From assembly GCA_032622095.1 (NCBI GenBank), contig CP136066.1, positions 150,490,224 to 150,554,223 of the forward strand: DNA of 64,000 nt, written 5' to 3'. The notes under the pieces were generated by a model. That model did no database searches and was not told the origin of the DNA. It was given only the letters and a program-made list of their open reading frames with translations. Source of the DNA: Siphonodentalium dalli. Its lineage: Eukaryota > Mollusca > Scaphopoda > Gadilida > Siphonodentaliidae. Positions 1 to 12,560 of this stretch are shown in pieces (the first letter of the stretch is position 1; the number at the start of each line of letters is the position of its first letter). The position numbers were made by a program, and so were the translations under genes.

Positions 1-887
1 CCATGGTCGGCCCGGTGTGTCCTGGTCTCTTGCCCGTATCCGTGTGTATTTGTCTGGAGTTAGACCACTAGATGTTATGATTTATGCAATGTTCAGGTTA
101 AAATATCTGAATGTTCTCATACCGGGTATTGAGAACCATGGTTTATTAATTTAAAGGACATTAGGCCTGAACACTGAGGTGCAAGTGGTGCACATAAAAT
201 TATGCAAAACATGTTTTTGGTCTGATTATGTTTCAAGGGGGTGGGGGTTGCAATTGGAATTTCCCCAAGGTGGACACCCCCAACGGAGACCCTCTAGCCA
301 CGTCCGTGATTGCTTTGAGTTTCTTACAATTAAAGTGCTACTAATTTAAGAGAACAATATTTTCCGACATTTTATAATAAATGTGGACTGAAATGGTCAT
401 CAGTTTGAAATTTTTCAACTTAAGTGGGGGTGTAAGGTTTGAAATTTACAACACTATATATATAGGAAAGCTTGAGGCCAGTCTAGATGCTAGGATTTAG
501 CGATCTTCTTCAGATTAAAAAACAATTCTCACATCGGCCCGAACCAGGTGTCAACTTGTCTGCAATTAGATCACAAAATTTTAGGGTTTTATGCAAATTT
601 CAGGTTCAGATTCTAAATTTTCTGATACCGGGTTTATAGTGCCATGGTTCTCTTCCTCCATCTGACTAAAGTGACAACAAGAGCCATTCAGTCAGGCCTG
701 TATGGGAGAAGTTGAGATGCAAGCGGGTGCAAATGGAATTCCGAAAAACTGGTGTTTGGTCTGATATATATTTATTTATCCTCCAGTGCAGTTGGAATTC
801 CCAAGGTGGGCACCCCCAGCGGAGACCCTCTAGCCACGTCCCTGAGTGAGCGACAGAGCCCGTTGACCTGGGGAATATGATTTATAA
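1..887. repeat. Direct ~250-bp duplication, ~534-bp period
   Basis: Two diverged direct copies lie at about 60-310 and 580-845. Each runs from a CCATGG-containing stretch to a shared end reading GGAGACCCTCTAGCCACGTCC without its last base or so (around 290-307 and 824-841). No coding frame is recognisable. It could be a tandem duplication or two copies of an unknown repeat. Confidence 0.6.
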
Positions 888-1394
888 CACGGTGGGGAAT
901 CACGTGGTTTCGATGTTGGTGAGTACCACGCACTCAAAATGTGCTAACGCACAAAAACATAATATATGAGAAACTGACACAAAACATAGCATTTTGACAG
1001 TTATATACGAGCTTATATGATAGTTTAGTTTTAAAACAAGTTAATAATACATTATTTGTTCGGAAATTATCAGTAGTTTTCTATAACGTTCTGACCAAAG
1101 CTTCCAGTCGGAGGTTCGTGTAATATACTCCAGTCCACACATCTAGGAGAATCCTTTGACTGACAACTTTGCCTTGGTCAGAATGTTAGAGAATAACAAC
1201 TGCACATGTGAGTTTGGACACACATGCGGTATCAGCTTGTTTGAAAAATAGTATAGCATATGCTCGGAGCTGCCAAAATACCATGTACTATATATAGATA
1301 CCCTAGTTTAGTATACCTTTTTCCTCATTTCTGGTCTTGTTTGCGATTGCCTCGGCCGTATTGAATGCGTGATACTCATAAAATAGAAACCACG
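888..1394 (+). mobile_element. TIR element, copy 1 (right end lost)
   Basis: The left end reads CACGGTGGGGAATCACGTGG. The body aligns with the complete copy at 58111-58608, sharing for example the stretch around 1085-1190. Similarity stops near 1394, just before the right terminus would begin, so this copy is right-truncated. It has no coding capacity and is a non-autonomous DNA transposon. Confidence 0.65.
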
Positions 1395-1762
1395 ATTAGG
1401 ATGGCGCAATTCAATTCAATTTCTTTGTTGTCTCCGTCCATAGGTTTGAAATAATAGAGATACATAAAATATGAAAACTCGCACAATAAATATAATTCAA
1501 AGTGATAATACGGAAATATAAATAAAAACACAATTATCTATGAAAGCTGCACTGGGACCATGCATGTTTAAAAATCACGTACATGAGGGCATGTATGTAG
1601 ATTCAATTTTAACTAATTGAAATGGTTTCTTTGGTAACTATTTCCGATGCGATTCTGGCTAATTTCAAAATGTTTGTTTGATTTCTGTCATTAAAAAGCA
1701 GACGAGGCAAAGACTGATTGTTGATTTTATAATTGTTTGTATCGTGTTATGTATTATTTCAG
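1395..1762. other. No recognisable feature
   Basis: AT-rich sequence without a credible reading frame, hairpin or match to other parts of the window. Confidence 0.5.
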
Positions 1763-2115
1763 CCTGGTCTCATGAAATTTATCACGCTATGAACTTATAA
1801 TAGGATTTGTTTTAGGTTCATAATGGGCGTATATAGAATCGACTTATTTTGAGTCCATAACGAACTGAAATTATGAAATGAGTCGTTTTTGTCCCATTAT
1901 CGACTTATTATAAGTTTATAATGGCCGGAAAACAGCAAGAATAAACCAATTATCGACTTACCCAGATGTACGTTGTTTGAAATGTGTTCTCATTGTGGTC
2001 CGCGCCATACAACGAAATAGCGGGTATAAGTCGACTATGGGCTTATTTCAGAAGCAAATCCAATATGAACCCATGTGAAAGTTTATATATATAGGTCGAT
2101 TATGAACCTATATTG
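1763..2115 (+). repeat. Dispersed repeat family D, copy 1
   Basis: Recurring pieces such as GGGCTTATTTCAGAA, a TGTGGTCCGCGCCAT-like stretch and TATGAACCCATGTGAA are shared in the same order with 15252-15620 and 25508-25930, and more weakly with 7310-7690. Non-coding. Termini are not sharply defined. Confidence 0.55.
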
Positions 2116-2582
2116 TGTGCGGATGTGTGGATTACGTGTGAGGGTATGTGTGCTTTTCGTGTAACTGGCACCATCTCACGATTTAAAATGTATACTAGTA
2201 TATATAGTATAGATTTTTACCGAGATGCTATATACATAGAAGTAAATAGAAATTCAGATAGATCTATAGGCTGCAGATAATTTACTTCTTCTTGGATCTC
2301 AAATGTGAATTTGGGCAAACCAATGAATGGTTGATCCTTTTGAATGTGTTGACTCTTACACAGTATGAATGATTTTGACAACTGATCTATAATATACATG
2401 TAGGTGGGGAGATGAATGTACCCCACACTGAGTCTCCAAACAAAAATGTTATGAAAATCAAAATCGGATATGTGGGTTATACAGAAATAAAATAATAAGA
2501 GCATCGTTACGGCGTGGCAAAATACGCCATTTAGCCATTTCGAATTGAACTATAGTTACCGCAAAATACAATAACAATGAAC

Positions 2583-2826
2583 TTGGCCTGCAGTTTTTGC
2601 TGGTTAACACATACCGGATCAGATCAAATAATTCAAACAGGAGTTATCGATCAGAAACCGAAATGCTATGAAATTGGTCAAATTCTAAGTCGAAAAAGGG
2701 CCGTAGCTCATGTAAAAATAATGGGGCGGAACCCTTGGCCTGTATATTTAGCTGGAAAATTCACATACCAATTTTGGTTCAGATCAAATAATCCAATCTG
2801 GAGTTATCGATCGGAAACCAAACACG
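2583..2826 (+). repeat. Tandem duplication, ~150-bp unit
   Basis: Two units (about 2583-2670 and 2735-2826) share CTTGGCCTG, CAGATCAAATAAT and GGAGTTATCGATC in order. The 91-codon open frame across it is probably fortuitous. The flanks at 2116-2580 and 2830-3514 show nothing recognisable. Confidence 0.55.
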
Positions 2827-3516
2827 GACGGACGGCTAGACTAATTACATGATACAATCTTTTTTTCAAACGGGGGTATAAAAATTAATAATTCTTTGGG
2901 AGTTAAGCAAATTTTTCAGTTATTCAAGCCCTCCGTGGCAATATATAGCTTATATTCTAATTCTAGACTACCTAAGACACAAATTTTAACTATGATGTCT
3001 TAAAAATACTTTTCCTCGATATAATATAGATACCATGTCCAAATCGGGTTGAGGTATACTTCGATATTTCAATCACTGAAATATTCCAATACTCGGAACA
3101 AACCCTGGAAAGTTCTAATTTGTATATAGTGTATATACGTTTTCTCATGTACCATGTATTATAATGACTGAGAATAAAGCATTACTACTACTTAAAGATA
3201 AATATAAAAACAATAAATCATATCAAAATTTTCCTACATGCATGATTGGCTTACATTTTTCACCCATGTTAAGAGTCAGTTTAAACTAAACTATACACAG
3301 AACAGAACATTTGCTATTTGACTGGAGACTTAAAGTTAAATATTAACATTTACGTTTTATAAATTTTTGCACTCATAATGTCCTGAATCCCACTAAATCA
3401 TACTCTTATTTATTACCATATGGTAATAAAACGTACAGGGATAACCGAACACAACAAACTGACAGATAATATTTTATGTAATAAATGTCAATAAAAACCC
3501 AGTGATTTGGGAAATT

Positions 3517-3670
3517 TATTTCTTTACTGAATACTCATTGACGAATAGTTCTTAGGAAATGTTAAGATAATAAGAACGTATTATTTTAACATCCCATCAA
3601 TGAATAATTTCGAACCTGCATTATATACCTTTTATAACTAACTGAATGAAAATATTAATCAGAATCGGAT
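3517..3670 (+). mobile_element. MITE family E, degraded copy
   Basis: Contains TTTCTTTACTGAATACTCAT followed by the GGAAATGTTAAGATAATAAG stem that also marks copies at 13018, 14705, 14905 and 42951. Terminal bases are diverged. Confidence 0.5.
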
Positions 3671-3728
3671 TAAAAATTCCGATAATAGAGATGAGAGACA
3701 GATATTAGGTATAATAATATAATGTTAA

Positions 3729-4222
3729 AGGTACGGTTGGCCTTGGCGGTGGGTATCCTGTGAAAATATTTCCACCCGTCAAAAACCGCCACAAACAGAA
3801 AGAACATCAAAATGTCGACAGACTTTGTCCGTATACAAATAAGAAATATCGCATAAACAGTATGTTATTGTCAAATGTTTGACCATTGTTATGTAAACAA
3901 AAGCATAAAAAGTTACTTTTCTGGTGTTTGTTTATATTATGATGGTAAACATACAGAGCGTTCTTTGTTGGTGAATTCCTGATATGGAACTAATAAAGAG
4001 CGTTTATGCCATGTGTGTGTGATTAGCCAGTAGCATTGTACTGTCTTCTGTAACACAATCAGGCTCTTGCTTAGATAAAATATAGTAGGTCTTTATGATA
4101 ACATGCTGTTTACGTGATGGTCATGGTATATATGAACGAAACTGTATGCGTTTTAATGTTTTTCTGTTTACGGTGATTAGAACAAATATGAATATTTTCG
4201 ACAACTAAGGCCTCACGTGCCT
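3729..4222 (+). mobile_element. MITE family A, copy 1 (494 bp)
   Basis: Begins AGGTACGGTTGGCC and ends GGCCTCACGTGCCT, imperfect inverted termini. It is flanked by TTAA at 3725-3728 and 4223-4226. Four more copies (24596, 27796, 43996, 59565) are close to full-length alignable. No coding capacity. Two empty sites elsewhere in the window show that TTAA is the duplicated target. The superfamily (piggyBac or Kolobok type) is not settled. Confidence 0.85.
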
Positions 4223-4226
4223 TTAA

Positions 4227-4689
4227 TGTTTTAACAGATAGCAAGGAATTTGCAGCATATTTAATAGGGGTTTTTTTTTAATTTTTTTTTTTACAAATAT
4301 TGGCCCAAATCTTGTATCTGAAATAAAAACAGAGTCGAAAGCTTCATAATATGTATCAGTGTAAAATAGTTCAGTCATTTTTCGTTCAACCAACCTATGA
4401 TCAAGAAGTCATATACATCATTTCTGTATTCTTTCAAAGCAAGCTATATAGCTGAAGTATATTGAAACCATAAGTATACATCATCTTGCTGAACATATAA
4501 GTCATATTTGCAACCTGTGCTCATGCTGCCACGGCGTTTCGAAGCAAATTAAATGTTGCTAGAGTGTCCCATATCATATAATATGGATTTTCCCGTCCAA
4601 CCCATAGTCCCAGCACTTCCAGAAAGACTCATATATCAAAGGGCCCTCAAGTTTTTGACTCCCATGACCTATAACAAGTGTGGATTTCG
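4227..4689. other. No recognisable feature
   Basis: AT-rich spacer with poly(T) near 4270-4292. No gene, hairpin or repeat match seen. Confidence 0.5.
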
Positions 4690-5330
4690 GAAAAAAAATC
4701 TGAAAACCTTATTAGCTACGAATGACTATTAAAGCGAACAAATTACCAGTGCATAGGATTCGAGTAGCATACATATATATTGATCTATCTGAAGCCTTTG
4801 ACACTATTGACCATAGAATAATGATAGAAATAATTATGAATTTAGAGGACTATCACTTGATTAGTTTAAGAGTAATTTGAGTAATAGGGGTTAGTGTGTT
4901 AAATACCATAATGTTGTATCTGATATGCTTCCATATCACTGGTGGTGTTCCACAGGGCTTGATTTCAGGCCATCTGCTATTTTTGATGTACTTGATTGAT
5001 CTTCGAAAAGTTTGTAAGCATATGAAATTATTTCTTTTTGCAGAAGATTCAAATGCAATCTACTAAAATAATAGTAGTCCTAATCTTTCCCAAGTTGATG
5101 AACTGATATTGATGGCACTTTGGTATTCAGAAATACATTGTCACTCAATGTTAGCGAAACATAAAGGCCTGTTTTCATTAATTAATAGAAAGCAGGATAA
5201 TCTCCATATTGCACTGCTGGCATTAATGAGTATCAACAACAATGTATTGCAAAGAATGCCAAATACAAAGTTTTATTGATGATAAACCGCCATGGAAGGA
5301 ACATATTGATACAATTTGCCTAAAGGTATA
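4690..5330 (+). pseudogene. LINE reverse-transcriptase relic
   Basis: Short frames on the plus strand spell remnants of a LINE reverse transcriptase in the right order. YIDLSEAFDTIDH (about 4775-4813) corresponds to RT motif A, GGVPQGLISG (about 4940-4970) to motif B, and LFAEDSNAIY (about 5033-5063) to the catalytic FADD-type motif with the first Asp replaced by Glu. DDKPPWKEHIDTIC (about 5280-5320) resembles the segment that follows. Stops and frameshifts separate the pieces, so it is dead. Both ends are missing. The clade is uncertain. Confidence 0.7.
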
Positions 5331-5612
5331 TATCTAAAAGTTCAGTCCCCTGCAACGATGGCCTGCCCACGATTACAATTCATTTTGTACCATTCTGAGA
5401 CATCGAATTGGCCATCATTTGGAAATTGGCTAGATCAAATCAGATTGAATTGTAACTGACAAAACTCTTTAATAAAACATGGTCGATTTAATTACCTATA
5501 TATACACGGTGGCAGTAACTGTTGTCAGACAAGCGAAGCAAGGTGACTGACCTTATAGCATCCAACTTCTGTTCCGAGTCGAAGATGTCTTCTGTACATG
5601 TTCAGATTAAAG

Positions 5613-5860
5613 GCATTGGCGTTTGGGCTCCAAAAATACACCTAATACTATTCGCTTTTGAATTTTCCCCGATATCAAAATAACCTACCTTTCGACGAGC
5701 AATTTATGTTTCAGAAAGACGCATTGAAGTCATAAAAATACAACTCTGAACACGATGTTTGGGACCCAAAGGAAATACAGCCATTTGCACGGCATGGAAC
5801 TGAAAAAAGCGTTCCGTGTTAGTCTATTCCTGATGGTAGACATAAAGAGCTTTTATTTTG
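5613..5860 (+). repeat. Repeat F copy 1 plus AGAGCGTT-type pair
   Basis: About 5613-5780 is homologous to 10980-11165; both share AAGACGCATT and CTATTCGC/ATATTCGC stretches. At 5805-5860 follow two GCGTT-like boxes 40 bp apart with TTCCTGAT between them, a module seen elsewhere in the window. Confidence 0.5.
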
Positions 5861-5879
5861 GGGTGAAATTGAAAACAGT

Positions 5880-7305
5880 TGGAAAATGGCTGTAACAATG
5901 GCAAGTATTTTTCAGAGCATATGAAACCGGTATTTCAATATTTCGTGTATTTGTCAACCTATCTTATACCTCCTTCCAAATTACGTAGACAGAATTTGGG
6001 AGCTCGAATTAGTTCGAATTTCCACGTACAAGACGTAATAAAATTAATATTGACGGATAGTGCATTGGGCAACGTGTGGCACACATCGTGTAAACATATA
6101 TTGATACAGGGCGTGAACTCATTCACTCATTAACCATACAATAAAATTAATGAGTATATGTGACTATTGTGCATATAATATAACATTATTTGATACATTT
6201 ATTTGAAAACTACAAACATATCTCGATGACGAGCGTTCTATTATTGTATTCCGGATTATTTGCCATTTGTAATATTACTTCGTACTCAGCTGGCAGTCAA
6301 ATAATGGAAATCTGGTCACCTTATTCTACGAAACAGAGAATATAGAAACCAACAACATTTAAGAACAGTACCTCTTTAATCAAGAAGACATTGGAACTAT
6401 GCATGCAACTTGCAGCAATCATCGCACATCTCTACCATTATTTATGAGCAAAGTGCTCAACAAATTTCGGACTCATACACTTTTCACACGGACCTCTACC
6501 AATAATTGTTTTATAATGTATTTAAAATAATTAAGGCTAAAATGTAAATTTTATGCAAAGCGAAATTGACGTGGAATAAATTTCCACTTGATTTCGAGCA
6601 TATTATAGCAAATTTTTAAAGATGTAATAAAAATGTCTTTTTTCATTCCAATAAAATGCATATGGATAATGCAGTTCTGAAAGTATATCACAACCAGTTG
6701 CAGTATTGGTCTTATGCGTAGAGCATGAACTATAACATTTATCAACTATCAACATTCAACCTGTTGGCTTATCATACCTAGCAGGTACACTAAACGGAAT
6801 TGAGACCATTTTCCAATATTGATGTAATTGTTTTGTATTTTTGTCAAATTTGGTATTCGCCTTCTTTCGGTGATCAAAATGGACAATAACAATAGAGTTG
6901 TTCCTCTTTGGTTAAATGCACACCGCCATATCTACACACCGCACACCAAACTGCGCATGCATTTCTGCGCAAAATCAATCTTATTATATTATGGAGGAGA
7001 ACTTACTACGCTAGATTCGTCATGAGGGAAAATATCGAAATTGAGAAACGTTTTCAAGAATATATTCCTGAGACAGTTCTAATAAAATTATCTAAGCTCA
7101 CTTCGGGCGGGAACAGAGCAGCAGTCAACATTGAATGCCTTGGTGAACCAGGCCAAAATCCTACAATAAATAGTTCCATTTTTTTTACAATTGGTCTACA
7201 TGGTATTTATATATCAATGGCCTGAAACAAAGTCGTCTTATTTTAAATTTACAGGGTAATTATCTTGTAACGTAGGCATATTGTGACGGTATCAATCTCA
7301 ACTGT
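5880..7305. other. No recognisable feature
   Basis: Several open frames of 60-105 codons occur, but they overlap one another, lack family motifs and have composition typical of chance frames in AT-rich DNA. No repeat match was recognised. Confidence 0.4.
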
Positions 7306-7309
7306 GGGT

Positions 7310-7690
7310 TCAAATACAACATGAAGATGTTTTTAAAAATGGGTTTGAACACAGCCTAGCTGTTCTCCCGAAAATTCGGCCACTTTATGCTTATAATATA
7401 AATTATATTTTAGGTTGATAATCTGCTGAGAATCCTCTCATTTTGAGTTGATAATGTGCTGAAAATTAGGCAGATTATGTACGCACACAATGACATATAT
7501 AAGCCAACTCACGAATTTTCAGGTGAACGCTCTTTAACATCTGCTTTCGCTGAGGCCCACGCCATAAAACAAAATAACGGACATGACTCCAGTATCTGCT
7601 TATTTCAGAATCAAATAATCACATTATATACCTGTTTCACTTTATAGGTGGATTATGTGCGTATTTGCACGATAATATATTGTTGAACAT
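7310..7690 (+). repeat. Dispersed repeat family D, diverged copy
   Basis: Shares CTGCTTATTTCAGAATCAA and GTATTTGCACGATAATAT with family D copies at 15252 and 25508. Otherwise strongly diverged and non-coding. Confidence 0.4.
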
Positions 7691-7744
7691 GTATGGACAC
7701 ACCAGTCAACTCACAGCAGCATTAAAAGCTTGACACGTGCTATA

Positions 7745-8199
7745 CCACATGAATTAGAAGAAATATTTGTTTCTTTTTTGAAAATGGAGCTGTTCTTTGA
7801 TCAAAATAATCCTGAAAATGGCCACAAATTTAGATTTTATAGAAAGTTTTAAAAATCGTTTGAATTGAACAAATATCTCATAACGGATATTGCTAATTGA
7901 AAAATTGATTACTTTAACTAAATTAAGAATCGGTGACAGTAAGTTAATAGTGGAACATGGTGGACATAACGATAAAACAATTAAAAAAAATCTGTCCACT
8001 ATGTAAACTTGATGTGGAAGATGAGAAACATTTTATATTTACTTGTAACAAGTTAGCATCAGAAAGAATAAACCTTTTCCACCATCTTACTGAAGTTATA
8101 CCTGAGTTCATTAACTTTAATTCGGATGATAAAACAATGTTTCTAATGAAGTTACACGGTGGAGACATAAATATAATAATTCTCACTGGCGTCCCTTGA
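7745..8199 (+). pseudogene. 3' end of a LINE (C-terminal Cys-His region)
   Basis: Near 7908-7970, broken frames read LTKLRIGDSKLIVEHGGHN. An open frame from 7957 then continues ICPLCKLDVEDEKHFIFTC, a C-x2-C-x8-H-x4-C motif (about 7994-8047). This order, a basic TKLRI-type segment and then the Cys-His motif, is typical of the C-terminus of many LINE ORF2 proteins. The upstream RT is absent and stops separate the two pieces. It is a 5'-truncated, dead copy. Confidence 0.65.
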
Positions 8200-8689
8200 C
8201 AGGTGCCTCAAAAGAAATTCTTTAATTGTATGGCAGCTTTTCATATGTTGTATGTAATTTATTTTACGAGCCCACATCCAGATAAACTTATATACAAGTG
8301 CATGCGACCACAGAGTAAAAACAAGATATCCATGCATAATCATATTAGCTGATGGCCACTCATGACTTCAAGTACCACTTTAGTTTAACACAATATAGAT
8401 CCACATTTTCTACCTGAATCCTGACACTTGAGATTATAATAAAGTACATTTAGTCATCTGTTTTACCTATATATGCTTAATTTTTATCAGACTACTTGAC
8501 TCCTTTATCTAATAACTTAAGTGTTTACTTTATAATTACATGATGCGTAGTATCCAGTATGGTATGTTCTTCTTTATATAACAAGTATTTATATAATTAG
8601 TTCATCTTTATAATTCACCATTATTTTCAGGTCACTAAGATTCTACATATTACCATTTATTAGGTCAAGGTTTACTTTTAGATCATGCC
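8200..8689. other. No recognisable feature
   Basis: AT-rich sequence, possibly including a LINE 3' UTR just after 8200. No other structure recognised. Confidence 0.4.
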
Positions 8690-9545
8690 ATGAATCTCTA
8701 TCCCGACTAACGACTGTAGAGATCATATTCCACCAGTACAAAATCTTTTGACAGTTTTGACAGGAAACCTTATAAAGTCGAAAAATAACGCGGGGAATAT
8801 ATTTCTTAGTTATTATGTGTTTCTTAATAATGTACCTCACTGTTGGTGAAGAACCCAACTCGAACTTTCACGATTTAAAGGTACTCAATCCGATCAGACG
8901 CTCCTAAATTACTATTTCTTTAGCTTCGGGGGTAAAACATATTTGATTCGAGTCGAGGAATCCACCCATCAGAGCTCAGATTGATTAATTGTTAATTATT
9001 ATTGTTAATAGTAACCGCTTGATTTTAGAGTTATCCATCTTACAACCGCAATTTGTCCGTTTGGGTACGCGGATCTGAAGGAGTTTTGGGCCAGATCTCT
9101 AAAAATTAACAAACTTCAAACATCGATATCTAATCAATCTGAGCTTTGATGGGTGGGTTCCTCGACTCGAATAAAATATTTTTTTTACCCCCCCCCCCCC
9201 CCCGAAGCCAAAGAAATAGTAATTTGGGAGCGTCTGATCGGATTGAGAACCTTTAAATAAATTTGTGAGCGGTTTTGCTTTGCGTCTCTTACAATTATGG
9301 AATTTCTCCTGGGTAATTATTTCATTGTTTTTTGCGATATAAGCTCACAAATACCACGGAAAAGTAGATAATTTTGAATTGGAACATTCACCTACAGTGA
9401 GTGAAGTACACTATTAATGAACAGATAGTAACAAAGAAATATATTCCCCGAGTTATTTTTTCGACTGTACAGGGTTCCCTGTCAAAACTTCAAAAAGTTC
9501 CCAGCGTTTGTGCTGGATGAATGTTATCTCTACGGGCGTTACAGT
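8690..9545 (+). mobile_element. Foldback element with family B nested inside
   Basis: Left arm (about 8700-8850) and right arm (about 9395-9540) are inverted copies. The left contains GTCGAAAAATAACGCGGGGA; the right contains the complement of GTCGAAAAAATAACTCGGGG. The left and central parts recur at 24430-25280. The family B MITE at 8879-9252 sits inside. Confidence 0.65.
8879..9252 (+). mobile_element. MITE family B, copy 1
   Basis: Flanked by TTAA (8875-8878 and 9253-9256). Long inverted ends: AGGTACTCAATCCGATCAGA at left, its near-complement at right, with arms extending past the GATTCGAGTCGAGGAA segment. A run of 16 C (9188-9203) lies in the right arm. The paralogous empty site is TTAA at 25141-25144. 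Confidence 0.8.
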
Positions 9546-9599
9546 CAGAGTACAGGTTTACTATCAAATATACTTCTATACGGTGATTTAATTTGGTTA

Positions 9600-9731
9600 A
9601 TGAAGTCATGAGCCTGCTGAGCTTTTCTAGTCCCATTGTCAATGTGCTATAATCTATGTGATTATGTTTATCTATGTTTTATTGTATGTTCTATGTCAAT
9701 TTATACCAATAAACATTTGAATTTGAATTTG
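9600..9731 (+). repeat. Probable LINE 3' terminus
   Basis: A TG/TA-rich segment ends in CCAATAAACATTTGAATTTG and a short TTTGAA microsatellite, the form of a LINE 3' UTR with a simple-repeat tail. No coding part is retained, so this is an inference from the tail. Confidence 0.4.
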
Positions 9732-9739
9732 AGACGGTG

Positions 9740-10650
9740 TTTTTCGCATGACCACGACTTGTCATTGCTTGATTCTCAGAGTAGATGTGAACACAGTCTG
9801 TGTAAACATACACCCAGAGCCATGCTGAGTCTATATCGAAATATCATTTCCAGGAAAAGTGTAGTCGTAAGCGTTGAACAAAAAGACAGAACACAATGCG
9901 CATCTTAATTGGGAATCGTTAATCGAATAAGTTACGGAAGGCGAAAGGATATATTTCGCGAGAGCATACCTCGAGCGAAATATAACTATGCGCCATCCCG
10001 TCCGCAACAACTTGGGTAAAAGATTCGAGATTATGATGCAAGTTGTGTTCTGTATTTATTCTACACCGTTATGTCACATAAGTTCAATCCGCATATTCGT
10101 GATAATATGCCAAACAATAAGACCAATATGGTATACATTTCAGGAACGTAGACGCAAGCTTAAATGGGTGTGGATAGCCGGGGTGCAAATGGTTCTTGGA
10201 ATTTATGTCAACAAGTATATGGTGTTAGCTACAGACATTTCTGACGTTTGGTTGATTTTGACTCGAAATTGTGTAAGTTTTCCTTACGTTAAGTATGATT
10301 CCGATGTAGTTGACATAATTACGGATTTCAGCTTACTTAATTGCGTTGTCCTTATCATTTAATTCCTTCACATTTTGTCCAAGTGTATATTGGCCTAATG
10401 TTTCGGTATAAAATGCTCGGTATAAAATGTTCATGATTTAGTATTCTTGTTAACACATCTGCCACCCAAAGTTCGAGCCAATAATCGACATAGTCATGGT
10501 GATTTTAAAATATTGGTTCTCTAGAACAACACAGACTGATCGGATACAAACTCAAGATTAATTCAGGAACTCGAGATATATTCGTGGGAAATCGAGATAA
10601 CTGTTCGAAAACAATATATTTACTTTGTCGTGAATCAGCGTAACGCCTTA
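9740..10650. other. No recognisable feature
   Basis: Contains a 124-codon open frame (9988-10362) with hydrophobic, AT-driven composition and no family motif. I do not call it a gene. The rest is plain AT-rich sequence. Confidence 0.4.
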
Positions 10651-10654
10651 TATA

Positions 10655-10788
10655 CAGTAATGCTCTAATTAATCGACTCCTTAAACACAGCAGAATTATG
10701 GGTAACTTAGCCATATTTCCGACTAAATCCTGAAAAGTTACCCATAATTCTGCTGTGTTTAAGGAGTCGATTAATTAGAGCATTACTG
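10655..10788. mobile_element. Pogo/mariner-like foldback MITE, copy 1
   Basis: Starts CAGTAATGCTCTAATTAATC and ends with its complement, flanked by TA on both sides. Nearly the whole element is one palindrome; both arms carry the AGCAGAATTATGGGTAA stretch. Related copies are at 11711, 16066, 37874 and 41378. The TA target and CAGT termini fit Tc1/mariner-pogo elements. It is non-autonomous. Confidence 0.8.
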
Positions 10789-10979
10789 TATAAACATATC
10801 CGCTGTTACCCTATATATATCTGCTTTGGTGTACAGATTAACTTTCGCTAGAAATTCATACACCGGAAATTCGATTATGGGAGTATTATCAACTGAAGAA
10901 AAATGAATATATATATAGGGCATCCAAAAAATAACCCAAAGAAAGTAAGTAAAATAGAACAATAATATCAAAGTCACAT

Positions 10980-11165
10980 GGCGGTTTGCGCTCCAACATG
11001 CACCTAATAATATTCGCTATAGCTTTTGAATTTTTCCCGGTATCGAAATAAGTCGATATATATACCTGCACAACCTTTCTATGAGCATTATGTCACAGAA
11101 AGACGCATTAAAGTCATCAAAAAATATATCTTCAAACACAATGATCGGGCCCAGAACAAAATCTG
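10980..11165 (+). repeat. Repeat F copy 2
   Basis: Diverged homologue of 5613-5780, with shared CACCTAATA, CTTTTGAATTTT and CAGAAAGACGCATT segments. Non-coding. 11166-11285 shows nothing further. Confidence 0.5.
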
Positions 11166-11289
11166 TGCCATATGTGTATTCATCGGAATTCCGGAATCGG
11201 AAACGGAATGTCAGGTAAAGGTGTATATTGCGTTATGTTTAACATGAAATTGTTTTAAAACACCACGCACTTCTTTCTCGTCGTTTTAA

Positions 11290-11705
11290 AGATGCATAAT
11301 CCGATATAACGCTCGTAAATTACTATTTCCTTGGCTTCAGGGGTAAACAAAATATTTGATTCGAGTCGAGGAACCCACCCACCCATCAAAGCTCAGAGTG
11401 ATCAGATATCGATTTTTGAAATCTATTATTTTCGACAACCAATAATTTTTAGTGGCCATTAAACGTCGACGAGAAGACGGCATCGGACCAAATTGCGGAT
11501 GAAAATGGTTAACTCTAAAATCAAGTGGCTTTTTTGTGTCAGATATTTGACAAACCGGCCAAATTTCGTTGAACAAAATGTTGATAAATAACAGGTTTTG
11601 GACAATTTTTTAGTTTTAGTTGACAATGGTTAGCATTATTTTTGGGCAATTAATCGATTCTGATAACTGAAGCGGCAGAAACGAAACGATCTCAGAGTTG
11701 TCGAA
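11290..11705 (+). mobile_element. MITE family B, copy with lost right end
   Basis: Preceded by TTAA (11286-11289). Shares TTGATTCGAGTCGAGGAAC and the interior TTTCGTTGAACAAA and AATTAATCGATTCTGATAAC segments with copy 27058-27505. The right terminus is missing; the pogo-like fragment at 11711 abuts the break. Confidence 0.65.
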
Positions 11706-11710
11706 AAATA

Positions 11711-11818
11711 CAGTTATTTTTCTGGATTTAGACGGAAATATGGCTTGTTGCCATTCATCCTGAAAAATTACCCATAATTCTGCTGTGGTTAAGGAGTCGA
11801 TTATTTAGGGCATTACTG
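11711..11818. mobile_element. Pogo-like MITE, internally deleted
   Basis: The right half is intact, ending GGGCATTACTG followed by TA. On the left only CAGT remains before the element jumps to the TTTCTGGATTTAG interior, so most of the left arm is deleted. Confidence 0.65.
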
Positions 11819-12280
11819 TAGGTATGTTTCGATATACCTCTTACCAAATTGTGTATACATAATTTTGGGGTTCGATCGAGCCATGCATGTCCGTTTAACA
11901 AGCAAACAAAAAACAAAAAACTAAAAAACAGAAACAAAGATAAAAGCAAAGAACCAAATCTTGCCCTTGATACCAACTTCGGCCTATGATACTATATAAG
12001 CTGCGTTGAAACATAGCGGGAAAACTTATTTAAAGACTGATTCCGTGCTCATGTCATTCATATAATAACCCACGGACTCAGAGAGTCACTGTATAACACA
12101 GCACCAAGTATATCGTATGACTAGTTCGTCGTTCATATACTAGAAAATACACACCTTTAGGAATTGCTTTATTCCCTGATCCAATTAAATAACTGAATGG
12201 ATATTGAGAAAACGAAATAATATACAAAAGATGGACAGAATAACGAAAAGTATTTATGTACAAAATATACAGTGACCTCC

Positions 12281-12560
12281 CAACGTCTTCATCGTCACCT
12301 CCATCATCTTCATCATCGTCGTCGTCGTCGTCGTTGTCATCATCATCATCATCGTCGTCGTCGTCATTATCATTGAAACATCATCATCATCGACATAATC
12401 ATCGTTAGCATTACATCACCATCGTCATCATCATAAGCTTCATCATCATAATCATCGTCGCCCTTCTTGTTAACACTTATCATGTGGTCGCCTTCATACT
12501 CGCTTCATCGTCATCATCATCACCACCATTCACAACAACAGCAACAAAAATAACAACAAC
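12281..12560. repeat. Trinucleotide repeat (ATC/GTC)n then (AAC)n
   Basis: Imperfect ATC and GTC triplets from 12281 to about 12530, then AAC triplets. On the minus strand one frame would be poly-Asp, but nothing flanking it supports coding, so it is treated as a microsatellite. Confidence 0.9.

Noticed and set aside
9988-10362. 124-codon plus-strand frame as a membrane protein
   Set aside because: Hydrophobicity follows from AT-rich codons; no topology, motif or conservation evidence.
12260-12400. Minus-strand poly-Asp coding frame
   Set aside because: It is a direct translation of an ATC/GTC microsatellite; neighbouring sequence lacks coding features.
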